Below are positions 16,340 to 24,441 of a stretch of 43,312 bases of DNA, piece by piece. Every line of letters starts with the position of its first letter. Positions within the stretch are counted from its first letter, which is position 1. The notes under the pieces were generated by a model. The model did not search any database, was not told the DNA's origin, and was given only the letters and a program-made list of their open reading frames with translations. The DNA lies in assembly GCA_002346475.1 (NCBI GenBank), contig DDZV01000046.1:563-43874 (forward strand), written 5' to 3'. Source of the DNA: Acidobacteria bacterium UBA2999. Lineage in GTDB: Bacteria; Acidobacteriota; Vicinamibacteria; Vicinamibacterales; UBA2999. The translations under genes and the position numbers were made by a program.

Positions 16340-16366
16340 TTTCGCATTCGTTGACCCGCAGCTTTA

Positions 16367-16427
16367 CAGGCCTGCAGCGGGAGGTTGATGAATAAACATG
16401 CAGGCCTGGAGGCCGGGGTTGCCGGCC
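16367..16427 (+). promoter_or_regulatory. GC-rich inverted repeats in the rpsD-rpoA spacer
   Basis: CAGGCCTGCA (16367-16376) and TGCAGGCCTG (16399-16408) are perfect inverted repeats around a 22-nt loop. A second hairpin, GGCCGG (16411-16416), GGTTG loop, CCGGCC (16422-16427), follows at once. The block is far richer in G/C than its surroundings and ends about 20 nt before the rpoA start. There is no T-run, so it is more likely an RNA structure controlling rpoA (processing, pausing or translation) than a terminator. Confidence 0.5.
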
Positions 16428-16448
16428 CGTTGGCGAAAGGAATTATTA

Positions 16449-17429
16449 ATGCTTTGGAAAGGTTTTCAACGTCCTAAGAGGATTGATTTTGAACGTGACA
16501 CTTTAACTGATCGGTTCGGCAGGTTTTCGGCTCAGCCTTTTGAGAGAGGTTTTGGAACAACAATTGGGAATGCCCTTCGGCGTGTGCTGCTTTCTTCTAT
16601 AGAAGGTGCAGCAATTACGGCAGTTAAAATTGAAGGCGTGCTCCATGAATTCTCATCTATCCCTGGTGTTGTGGAAGACGCAACTGATATCATCCTCAAT
16701 TTAAAGCAGGTTCCCCTTCAACTTCATGTTGATGCAGAAAAGATGTTGTATCTTCGAATTGACAGGCCAGGAGTAGTACTTGCGAAAGATATTCAAGGTG
16801 ATGCAGATATCGAGATTCTTGATCCAGATGCACATATTGCAACAGTGTCTGAAGGTGGGAATTTACAACTAGAGCTCCGTGTCAAAAATGGGCGTGGGTA
16901 TGTATCTGCAGACAAGAATTTTGACGAAGAACTTGGAATCGGTTGGATCCCAATTGATTCAGTACATTCACCTGTAAAGAAGGTTAATTATCTTGTCGAA
17001 GCTGCTCGCTTGGGACAGGCTACTGATTACGAACGATTAACTTGCGACATTTGGACAAATGGTTCGGTAACGCCACGGGATGCAGTATCACTTGCTGCGA
17101 AGCTTATTCGTGACCATCTCAACATTTTTATTAATCTTGAGGAGAGTCTTGAACAGCCGGTAGAAGTGTCAGTCGAACAAGATGGAGAGCCTACCGTTAA
17201 TGAAAATCTTGATAAGAGTGTCGAGGAACTTGAGCTTTCTGTGCGTTCTTACAATTGTCTAAAGAATGCAAATATCCAGACAATTAGAGAGCTTGTTGAA
17301 AAGACTGAAGCCGAAATGCTGAAGACAAGAAACTTTGGTCGAAAATCACTTAACGAGATTAAAGATATTTTACATAGTATGGGTCTGAGCCTTGGAATGC
17401 GTCTGGATCAACAGACTCGTACGGAGTAG
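16449..17429 (+). CDS. rpoA: DNA-directed RNA polymerase alpha subunit
   Basis: RpoA (326 aa) dimerises to scaffold RNA polymerase assembly and binds UP elements and activators. The N-terminal domain shows AQPFERGFGTTIGNALRRVLLSS in two conserved runs and the VEGVxHEFSSIPGVVEDATDI pattern. The C-terminal domain shows LELSVRSYNCLKNANIQTI and TRNFGRKSLNEIKDIL. The frame is open to an ATG at 16398, but that would translate the hairpin region; the ATG at 16449 has AGGA about 7 nt upstream and gives a normal N-terminus (MLWKGFQRPKRI). Confidence 0.97.
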   Translation: MLWKGFQRPKRIDFERDTLTDRFGRFSAQPFERGFGTTIGNALRRVLLSSIEGAAITAVKIEGVLHEFSSIPGVVEDATDIILNLKQVPLQLHVDAEKMLYLRIDRPGVVLAKDIQGDADIEILDPDAHIATVSEGGNLQLELRVKNGRGYVSADKNFDEELGIGWIPIDSVHSPVKKVNYLVEAARLGQATDYERLTCDIWTNGSVTPRDAVSLAAKLIRDHLNIFINLEESLEQPVEVSVEQDGEPTVNENLDKSVEELELSVRSYNCLKNANIQTIRELVEKTEAEMLKTRNFGRKSLNEIKDILHSMGLSLGMRLDQQTRTE

Positions 17430-17438
17430 ATTGTCACG

Positions 17439-18050
17439 ATGAGACATAATGTTGCACATCGTAAACTAGGACGTACTAGTGAGCACCGTATGGCATTGCT
17501 TCGCAACCAGGCGCATGCTCTTTTGCTCCATGAACGAATTGAAACTACGGTTCCGAAAGCTAAGGAACTTCGTCCATTCGTGGAACGATTGATTACTATC
17601 GCGAAGCGAGGTGTTGCTTCAGGAGATCCAAGCAGTCAAGCTTTACATGCTCGTCGAATGGTGTTGGAAGACCTTCCAGACCAAGCCATAGTTTCAAAAC
17701 TCTTTAACACCATTGCACCAAGATTTGCAGAGCGTCCTGGGGGTTACACTCGAATTCTTCGTATCGGATCTCGTCGAGGTGATGCAGCAGAGTTGGCGCA
17801 GATAGAATTAGTTGGTAGCGAGTACACACCAGAACAAAAAAGCATTGAATCACCAGACGCAGGATCTTCTGAAGAGAGTAAGTCTGTTACTAAGCCCAAA
17901 AAAGGAGTTGGCGAGCGTCTTAGGGCAGCAGCAAGGAGAATACGTAGCCCCAAGCAAACCGATGGAGGGTTAAGTAAAGGTCAGGCAAAAAGCCAAACAC
18001 GAGGTACGACTAGGAAAAGTACAGCACCACGAAAACAGGGTGGGTCGTAG
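17439..18050 (+). CDS. rplQ: 50S ribosomal protein L17 with long basic C-terminal tail
   Basis: L17 lies near the tunnel exit. Residues 1-126 are a normal L17: MRHNVAHRKLGRTSEHRMAL, then HERIETTVPKAKELRPFVERL and GGYTRILRIGSRRGDAAELA. The remaining 77 residues (127-203) are an extension rich in Ser, Lys, Arg, Glu and Gly, including GVGERLRAAARRIRSPKQ and ending TRKSTAPRKQGGS. The tail has no recognisable domain and is probably disordered and RNA-binding. No stop or frameshift separates it from the core. This is the last gene of the superoperon. Confidence 0.95.
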   Translation: MRHNVAHRKLGRTSEHRMALLRNQAHALLLHERIETTVPKAKELRPFVERLITIAKRGVASGDPSSQALHARRMVLEDLPDQAIVSKLFNTIAPRFAERPGGYTRILRIGSRRGDAAELAQIELVGSEYTPEQKSIESPDAGSSEESKSVTKPKKGVGERLRAAARRIRSPKQTDGGLSKGQAKSQTRGTTRKSTAPRKQGGS

Positions 18051-18079
18051 TACTAAGGACACTCTATTTAAGAATACAG

Positions 18080-18119
18080 CACAGGCTCTCTCACTTTTAA
18101 CTGGTGTACAGAGCCTGTG
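18080..18119. terminator. Hairpin between convergent rplQ and fusA2
   Basis: CACAGGCTCT (18080-18089) and AGAGCCTGTG (18110-18119) are perfect inverted repeats with a 20-nt loop, placed between the ends of two convergent genes. Neither side has a strong T-run, so it could be a Rho-assisted or bidirectional terminator, or an RNA-stabilising 3' stem. Confidence 0.5.
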
Positions 18120-18151
18120 TTATGTACGGAGTTAGTAATCTTTTCGTTTGT

Positions 18152-20248
18152 CTAGGCGTCTTCTGCTGTTGCGTCCCCATTTTCAGCTTTCGTAGCAGAA
18201 ATAATTTTTGCCTGTAGGTGTTGTGGAACTTCTTCATAGTGGGAATATTCCATGTGGTACGTTCCGCGGCCGCCTGTTGCTGATGTAAGGTGCTGTTCAT
18301 ATGTCAACATCTCTGCCATTGGCACCTGAGCTTTAACTACTGTCATTGCTCCGCGGGTATCCATGCCACCAATGCGTCCTCGTCGACTATTAAGGTCTCC
18401 CATTAGGTCGCCAGCGAAATCACTAGGTGCATAAATCTCTACCTGCATTATTGGTTCAAGAATCGTAGGTTGTGCCCTAGTCATAGCATCTTTAAATGCA
18501 AGGCGGCCTGCCATTTTGAATGACATCTCGTTTGAATCTACTGGGTGGAAGGATCCATCAAATACCGTAGCCTTGAAGTCGACCATTGGATAACCAGCTA
18601 GAAAACCGCGTATCCTAGCTTCTTGAATCCCTTTTTCAACAGCTGGAATAAATTGTCGTGGTATGGAACCCCCAAAAATATCAATAACAAACTCAAAATC
18701 ACTTCCTCTTGGAAGCGGTTCCACACGAATTTTGCAGTCACCAAATTGACCATGACCTCCACTTTGTTTTTTATGTCGGCCATGTGCTTCTGTAGGTGCA
18801 TTAATTGTTTCTCGGTAGGGAATCCTTGGTGGTTTTAAGTTAACTTCTACTCCAAAACGTCGTTTCAATTTTGCAACAGTTACCTCGATGTGCATTTGAC
18901 CTTGACCGGCCAAGAGGAGTTCGTTCGTCTGGGAGTCTCTTTCATAGCTAATCGTGGGGTCTTCTTCTTTAAGTCGTTGCATTGCTGTACTAATTTTTTC
19001 CTCGTCCCCACGACTCTTAGGCTCAATAGCATATGAGAGTACAGGTTCAGGGAACTTTATTGAAGGGAACACGACATTTGCTGAAGTCTCAGCGATGGTG
19101 TCATTTGTATGTGTATCTTTTAGTTTTGCAACGGCCCCAAGATCTCCGGCTCGAAGTTCAGGTACATGAGTCTGTGTTTTTCCTTGCAACACTAGCAAAT
19201 GACCTAAACGTTCCGTTGCATCACGTGTGGAATTATGTACAGAGGTGTCAGACTTTATGACGCCTGTTCCAACACGAAGCATAGTAATGCGACCTGCGAA
19301 AGGATCAGCAATTGTTTTCCAAACGAATGCTGAATAAGGTGCGTCGGTAGAGGCCTTTAATTCTTTTTCTTCGCCTTCCGCAGTCTGACTAGCCATGCCG
19401 TGTTCAGTGGGGGAAGGGACGTAGTTCGTGATGGCATCAAGGAGTGGTGTTAGGCCGATGTTTGCTAAGCCAGAGACGCAAAATAGCGGAGCAATCTTTC
19501 CAGTGAGCGTAGCTTCTCTAAGGCCAGCAACTAATTCTTCTTGCGTAAGCGTTCCAGCCTCAAAAAACTTTTCCATTAAAGCTTCATCGGCTTCTGCCAC
19601 CATTTCAATAAGCTGTTCCCTAGCTTTTGTAACACGCTCTGTAAGTTCTGACGGCACTTCGTTTTCAGTTATTGTTCCACTGCCATCAGCGGCAAATGTA
19701 AGTGCCTTCATGCTCACGAGATCAACTACACCTTTAAACTCTTTTTCTTCACCAATTGGAACTTGGGTGGGTATGATGCTCCTGTCGCAGTCTCGTTGTA
19801 ATGATTCGAGGGTACGTTCGAGGCTACCTCGTTCTCTATCTAGTCTGTTTACGACAACAATGCGTGGGAGTTTAAGTTCCACGGCTTCAGTCCAGAGTTT
19901 TTCAGTCTGGACTTCTACACCCGCGACGCTGTCGACAATGACGACAGCAGCTTCCACGACTCTAAGGGCTGCTCGTGTATCAGTTAGAAAATTAGCGAAA
20001 CCAGGTGTGTCGATTACATTAATCTTAAATTTGTTCCATTCAGCAAAGGCGAGACTAGAAGAGAGCGTATGTTTACGAGAAACTTCTTCATCGTCAAAGT
20101 CAGTGACTGTTGTACCATCATCGACACGGCCGAGGCGATTCACTGTGCCAGCTGTGAACAGCATAGCAGAAACAAGTTGTGTTTTTCCGCATCCGCCGTG
20201 GCCAATAATGGCCACATTACGGATATTAGTGGCGTCGTAAACATTCAT
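18152..20248 (-). CDS. EF-G paralogue (EF-G-2 / FusA2 type) with altered GTPase motifs
   Basis: This translational GTPase of 698 aa has the full EF-G domain order. Its P-loop is GHGGCGKT (16-23), G3 is DTPGF (80-84) and G4 is NRLD (134-137). Canonical EF-G has DTPGH, and the His is needed for fast GTP hydrolysis; here it is Phe. C-terminal parts are clear: GQGQMHIEV, GHGQFGDCKI, GYPMVDFKATVFDGSFHPVDS and LMGDLNSRRGRIGG. It resembles the EF-G-2 group of Thermus and mycobacteria, proteins with little or unclear translocation activity. The start has AGGAGG about 10 nt upstream. It stands alone, convergent to the ribosomal operon and divergent from the sigma-54 activator, 139 nt away. Confidence 0.93.
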   Translation of the reverse strand: MNVYDATNIRNVAIIGHGGCGKTQLVSAMLFTAGTVNRLGRVDDGTTVTDFDDEEVSRKHTLSSSLAFAEWNKFKINVIDTPGFANFLTDTRAALRVVEAAVVIVDSVAGVEVQTEKLWTEAVELKLPRIVVVNRLDRERGSLERTLESLQRDCDRSIIPTQVPIGEEKEFKGVVDLVSMKALTFAADGSGTITENEVPSELTERVTKAREQLIEMVAEADEALMEKFFEAGTLTQEELVAGLREATLTGKIAPLFCVSGLANIGLTPLLDAITNYVPSPTEHGMASQTAEGEEKELKASTDAPYSAFVWKTIADPFAGRITMLRVGTGVIKSDTSVHNSTRDATERLGHLLVLQGKTQTHVPELRAGDLGAVAKLKDTHTNDTIAETSANVVFPSIKFPEPVLSYAIEPKSRGDEEKISTAMQRLKEEDPTISYERDSQTNELLLAGQGQMHIEVTVAKLKRRFGVEVNLKPPRIPYRETINAPTEAHGRHKKQSGGHGQFGDCKIRVEPLPRGSDFEFVIDIFGGSIPRQFIPAVEKGIQEARIRGFLAGYPMVDFKATVFDGSFHPVDSNEMSFKMAGRLAFKDAMTRAQPTILEPIMQVEIYAPSDFAGDLMGDLNSRRGRIGGMDTRGAMTVVKAQVPMAEMLTYEQHLTSATGGRGTYHMEYSHYEEVPQHLQAKIISATKAENGDATAEDA

Positions 20249-20387
20249 TCGAGGTAGTCCTCCTGCTCAGCAGTTGAGTTCAGCTAATGGATCATAGTCA
20301 TGGCGGGCTGGACCCTCAAGCATTATTAGTTAATGGGTAATTGAAGTGTGGAATAGCTATTCTATGATGTGGGTAGGAGATGCTTGA

Positions 20388-21896
20388 ATGCCAGCTGAGC
20401 TGTTAAAGGGTGCCGGAAGGTTGAGTGGCCTTCTTGAAATAAATAACGTTTTAACGACTGGCGGAAAGCTTCGTAGTAGCTTTGAACAGGTACTCGAGAT
20501 TCTCAGAAATCGGGAAAAAATATCCAGGGGTGCTATCTTTGTAACGAATCCGCTTACTGGGAAGTTTCGTGTTGTGGCAAGCCTTGGTGTAGGGAATGTC
20601 CGTACGACAGAGAATGTTGTTGAGCGTGTTATCGAGAGTGGTCGTCCAATAGTTGTGCCACATACAGACCAGGAGCCACTGTTAGTTCGTTATAAACGTG
20701 CTAGCAGTGGCAATCAAAGTTTCTTTTGTGTGCCATTGATGACTGGAAGAAAAACTTTTGGTGCCATTGAGATTGAAGTTTCATTTCTGAGTGAACGGGA
20801 CTACGAGGAAGACTTAAGGTTTTTTGAGGTTATTGCTTCAATGGTAGGGCAAGCCTTAAAGGTAGATCGTCTTGTTGATTCTGAGCGTCAGCGCCTCAAA
20901 GATGAGAACTTGCATTTAAAGGAAGAGTTGAGAGAGCGCTATGATTTTTCACAAATTATTGGCACAAGTGGTCCTATACGAAGTGTTTATGAGCAAATTA
21001 CACAAGTAGCCCGTACGAATACTACAGTTCTTATACGTGGTGAGTCTGGCACTGGTAAAGAGCTAATTGCGCATGCCATCCATTACAACTCAGCGCGCGC
21101 GCGCAGACCATTTATAAAGGTGAGCTGTGGAGCTCTCCCAGACACTCTTATTGAATCTGAATTGTTTGGTTATGAGAAAGGTGCATTTACAGGGGCTGAC
21201 ACTAGGAAAAAAGGTCGGTTTGAACTTGCTGAAGGCGGTACATTATTTCTTGATGAAATAGGTGAGACTAATTTAGCTACCCAGGTTAAGTTGCTACGAG
21301 TATTACAAGAGCGTGAGTTTGAACGTGTTGGGGGAATAGACTCAATTAAAGCAAATGTTCGGCTTGTTGTTGCCACAAATAAGGACCTTGAACAAGCGAT
21401 CCTTGAGGGTTCATTTAGAGCAGATTTACATTATCGGTTAAATGTTTTTACAATTTTCATCCCTCCCTTACGAGAGCGACGTACAGACATTATGTTATTG
21501 GCTGATCACTTTCTTGAGAAGTACTCCTCTGAGCATGGGAAAAAAATTAAGCGAATTTCTACACCGGCCATTGATATGTGCATGAGCTATCACTGGCCAG
21601 GGAATGTTCGCGAACTTGAGAACACCATTGAAAGAGCTGTTTTGGTCTGTGAGGGGAATGTCATACATGGCCACCATCTCCCCCCGACCTTACAGACAGC
21701 TGAGGCAACCGGTACAACTCCAAGTCTTTCACTCAGTGATGCAGTGAAGAGTTATGAGAAAGACCTTATTATAGATGCCCTTAAAATAACCAGAGGAAAT
21801 CGAGCCAGGGCTGCAACACTCTTGCGGTCAACTGAGAGGATTGTTAGATATAAAGTAAAGCAATACGATATCGACTGTAGTCGGTTTCGGACATAA
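20388..21896 (+). CDS. GAF-domain sigma-54-dependent transcriptional activator
   Basis: This is a bacterial enhancer-binding protein (502 aa) of the NifA-like layout. A GAF sensor domain occupies about 25-165 and is followed by a short coiled linker. The AAA+ domain has Walker A GESGTGKE (218-225), the sigma-54-contacting GAFTGA (265-270) and Walker B GGTLFLDEIGE. A Fis-type helix-turn-helix follows (about 455-500; NRARAATLLRSTERIVRYKVK). There is no receiver domain, so control is by a ligand or partner on GAF rather than phosphorylation. AGGAG precedes the ATG by 9 nt. Its targets are unknown. The neighbouring efflux genes are convergent and could be targets, but I see no clear -24/-12 sequence upstream of them. 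Confidence 0.92.
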   Translation: MPAELLKGAGRLSGLLEINNVLTTGGKLRSSFEQVLEILRNREKISRGAIFVTNPLTGKFRVVASLGVGNVRTTENVVERVIESGRPIVVPHTDQEPLLVRYKRASSGNQSFFCVPLMTGRKTFGAIEIEVSFLSERDYEEDLRFFEVIASMVGQALKVDRLVDSERQRLKDENLHLKEELRERYDFSQIIGTSGPIRSVYEQITQVARTNTTVLIRGESGTGKELIAHAIHYNSARARRPFIKVSCGALPDTLIESELFGYEKGAFTGADTRKKGRFELAEGGTLFLDEIGETNLATQVKLLRVLQEREFERVGGIDSIKANVRLVVATNKDLEQAILEGSFRADLHYRLNVFTIFIPPLRERRTDIMLLADHFLEKYSSEHGKKIKRISTPAIDMCMSYHWPGNVRELENTIERAVLVCEGNVIHGHHLPPTLQTAEATGTTPSLSLSDAVKSYEKDLIIDALKITRGNRARAATLLRSTERIVRYKVKQYDIDCSRFRT

Positions 21897-21911
21897 AAAT
21901 TGTACCCTAGT

Positions 21912-23204
21912 TTATTCGTACCTAAGGGCTTCAATTGGGTCTAGCCGAGAGGCACGTACAGCAGGAACCATCCCAAAGAAAACTCCAACTGCAGTCGAGA
22001 AGCTTAAGCCAATTACGAATGTCCACCAGGGAAGGGCAAGGGGAAACCCAGTTACTAAATGTACTCCTACACCGATAACTGCCCCCAAAGCCACGCCAAT
22101 GATTCCTCCAGCCAATGTCAATGTTGCAGCTTCGGTGAGAAACTGTATTAATATTTCACGACGTCTTGCTCCTAAGGCTTTACGTATGCCAATCTCACGT
22201 GTACGTTCGGTAACGGTAATCATCATGATTGCCATGACACCAATGCCACCAACAAGTAAGGCAATAGATGAGAGTACAAGAAGTGCAAGAAACGTTGCAT
22301 CACTGATTTGTCCAAACAATGTAAGCACGGCATCCTGTGTCAGGACATCAAAGTCATTTGGCTGATCTAATGTCAATCCATGACGGATTCTCATAACTTC
22401 TTCGACATCTATAATGGCCTCAGACATGGGCACTTCGTCACGTGCGACGGCCGTTATCATCATGGCCTGCATGGAAAATCCTCGCCCGAATGGAAACCGT
22501 ACGTCTTTGATACCAAAGTTTTTTCGGTAAGTTGATTCAGGAATTACAACAAAGTCATCCACCCCAACGTTGAAACCACCAGGAGAGGCTCGTGGCCCTG
22601 TTACTCCGATAATCGTGTAATCATCCTGACCCACCCGGATTGTCTTACCAATTGGATCAATTCCACCTGGTTCGAAAATTACCTGATAAGCAGTTTGTCC
22701 AAGTACTACCACGGGGCGCCGCCTCTCAACTTCAGAAGCAGTAAAGAAGCGACCGTAATGTAAGTCGAGCACAGTTACTCTTAAAAAATTCTCTGTGGTT
22801 CCGAGCACCTGAAGTGGTTTTGTTCGTTCTCCACGATAAGAGACACGTTCAAGTTGCGGGGGGCCACCGATGCCGAATGTCACATCAGCAAGTGCAATGG
22901 ATGGAGCACGGTTAATGGCATCGGCATCACTAAGCGTAAGATTTGGTCTTCGGATTAATGATCGAAAGTCTCCACCTTCGCCAAGACTCATTCCGCTAAA
23001 CCTTGCGACAAAGATGCTCCTTGGTCCGAGTTGCCGAATACTGTCTTGAAGGGATTCGTCCAGTCCACGCACGAGGGATGTCATGCCGACGATTGACATG
23101 ACACCGATCACAACGCCTAAGATTGTCAAAGCAGATCGAACTTTATTAGTGCGGAGTGTTTGGAATGCCATGTGGAAGACTTCGGATAGGAGTTCGTATC
23201 GCAT
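21912..23204 (-). CDS. MacB/FtsX-family ABC permease (second of pair)
   Basis: A membrane protein of 430 aa with the MacB architecture: an N-terminal membrane segment (about 18-45, ALTILGVVIGVMSIVGMTSL), a large periplasmic domain (about 50-285) and an FtsX domain with three membrane helices (about 300-425). The conserved cytoplasmic motif ERTREIGIRKALGARR is present, as is the C-terminal PAVRASRLDPIEALRYE. Proteins of this family transmit ATPase power to extract substrates across the periplasm. It starts 5 nt after the other permease. No ATPase gene is in the operon. Paired permeases probably form a heterodimer (inference). Confidence 0.92.
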   Translation of the reverse strand: MRYELLSEVFHMAFQTLRTNKVRSALTILGVVIGVMSIVGMTSLVRGLDESLQDSIRQLGPRSIFVARFSGMSLGEGGDFRSLIRRPNLTLSDADAINRAPSIALADVTFGIGGPPQLERVSYRGERTKPLQVLGTTENFLRVTVLDLHYGRFFTASEVERRRPVVVLGQTAYQVIFEPGGIDPIGKTIRVGQDDYTIIGVTGPRASPGGFNVGVDDFVVIPESTYRKNFGIKDVRFPFGRGFSMQAMMITAVARDEVPMSEAIIDVEEVMRIRHGLTLDQPNDFDVLTQDAVLTLFGQISDATFLALLVLSSIALLVGGIGVMAIMMITVTERTREIGIRKALGARRREILIQFLTEAATLTLAGGIIGVALGAVIGVGVHLVTGFPLALPWWTFVIGLSFSTAVGVFFGMVPAVRASRLDPIEALRYE

Positions 23205-23209
23205 GGATT

Positions 23210-24433
23210 CTACTCCTGCCGTAAGGCTTCAATGGGATCCAGTCGTGCTGCTCGTGCTGCCGGATAGGCACCAAAGAAAAGTCCAACAGCAGCCGTAATG
23301 ACTAGCCCTAGCACAACTGACCAGAGCTCAAGTCGTGCTGGTAAGGGTGAAAAGCTGGCCATTGCTTGCGCTGCAAGGAATCCCAGCACAATACCGACGA
23401 AACCGCCAATTGTCGATAGCGTGACGGATTCTGTCAGTACCTGGGTCATCACATCAGCACGCTTGGCTCCAAGGGCCTTGCGTAGACCTATTTCACGTGT
23501 CCGTTCACTCACGACCATCAACATGATGTTCATGATGACAATGCCACCGACTACTAAAGACAGCGCTACAACGCCAATAAGTACTGCAAAAATACCATTT
23601 GTGGCTTGCTCGTAAATATCAATAATGGTTCCAGAGGAAAAGACACCAAAGTTGTTTGGTTCTTTTGGTGTCAAGCCTCGAAAAGTTCTCATTGCGACGA
23701 CGGCATCATCCATGGCTTGGCCCATGAGTGAGGTGTCTCTTGGTTTTACCATCAAGTTCAGAGATTGTCGCGAACCATAAATTTTCTGGTAGTTACCTAA
23801 TGGGATAACAACATATTCATCCTGAGATCTTCCTCCCATTGATCCTCGTTGCTCACTGATTCCCACAACGCGAAATTGTCTTCCACCAATCCGAATGGTT
23901 TTATCGAGTGGATCGGCTCCGCTAAATAACCTAGTGGCAACATCAGCTCCAAGTATTACAACTGGTGTGTACCGATCAATCTCTGTTTGACTAATCATTC
24001 GGCCACGTTCAACATCAAAGTTTGAAAAGTAGAGGTAGTCACGTGTCACACCAATAACTTCAGCTTGCTCAAGTATTGCTTGATTGTATGCAACCTCTCC
24101 TCGCGACTCTGCTCTCGCGACCACAGCCGACACAAGTGGGCTAAACTGACGAATGTATTCTGCTTCTTTTGTAGTAATTCTCGGGTTGTTTCGAGCTTGA
24201 TCGATTTCTTCTTGAGTGCTTGTGATTCCTCTTCGCTCAACGGTAAAACCATCTGCTCCGACACCAGAGACAATTGCATCTCCAACGTAGGTGTCCATCC
24301 CAGTTATTAGGGACACAACCGTGACAATTGACATGACCGCAACGATGTTTCCGAGCACCGTCATGAGCGAACGTAATTTGTTAGCCCAGATAGCTTGGAG
24401 CGCTATGAAGATTGCTTCTACTAGCTGATGCAT
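23210..24433 (-). CDS. MacB/FtsX-family ABC permease (first of pair)
   Basis: A 407-aa permease homologous to its neighbour: N-terminal helix with LMTVLGNIVAVMSIVTVVSL, MacB-type periplasmic domain, FtsX domain with SERTREIGLRKALGAKRADV, and a C-terminal RAARLDPIEALRQE. The two are clearly paralogous in layout but diverged in the periplasmic part, suggesting distinct roles in one transporter. It lies 8 nt downstream of the membrane-fusion gene and 5 nt upstream of the second permease, so all three should be one transcript. The substrate cannot be told from sequence. Confidence 0.92.
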   Translation of the reverse strand: MHQLVEAIFIALQAIWANKLRSLMTVLGNIVAVMSIVTVVSLITGMDTYVGDAIVSGVGADGFTVERRGITSTQEEIDQARNNPRITTKEAEYIRQFSPLVSAVVARAESRGEVAYNQAILEQAEVIGVTRDYLYFSNFDVERGRMISQTEIDRYTPVVILGADVATRLFSGADPLDKTIRIGGRQFRVVGISEQRGSMGGRSQDEYVVIPLGNYQKIYGSRQSLNLMVKPRDTSLMGQAMDDAVVAMRTFRGLTPKEPNNFGVFSSGTIIDIYEQATNGIFAVLIGVVALSLVVGGIVIMNIMLMVVSERTREIGLRKALGAKRADVMTQVLTESVTLSTIGGFVGIVLGFLAAQAMASFSPLPARLELWSVVLGLVITAAVGLFFGAYPAARAARLDPIEALRQE

Positions 24434-24441
24434 GCTTTCGG

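Noticed and set aside
16398..16448. N-terminal extension of RpoA starting at 16398
   Set aside because: It would translate the inverted-repeat block, resembles no RpoA N-terminus, and the ATG at 16449 has a good ribosome-binding site.
19428..20240. Long plus-strand open frame of 270 codons
   Set aside because: It is the complement of the EF-G paralogue's N-terminal half, rich in Ser and Thr with no domain, and has no ribosome-binding site.
20249..20387. Sigma-54 (-24/-12) promoter in the fusA2-activator spacer
   Set aside because: No TGGCAC-N5-TTGC-like sequence could be found on either strand by eye.
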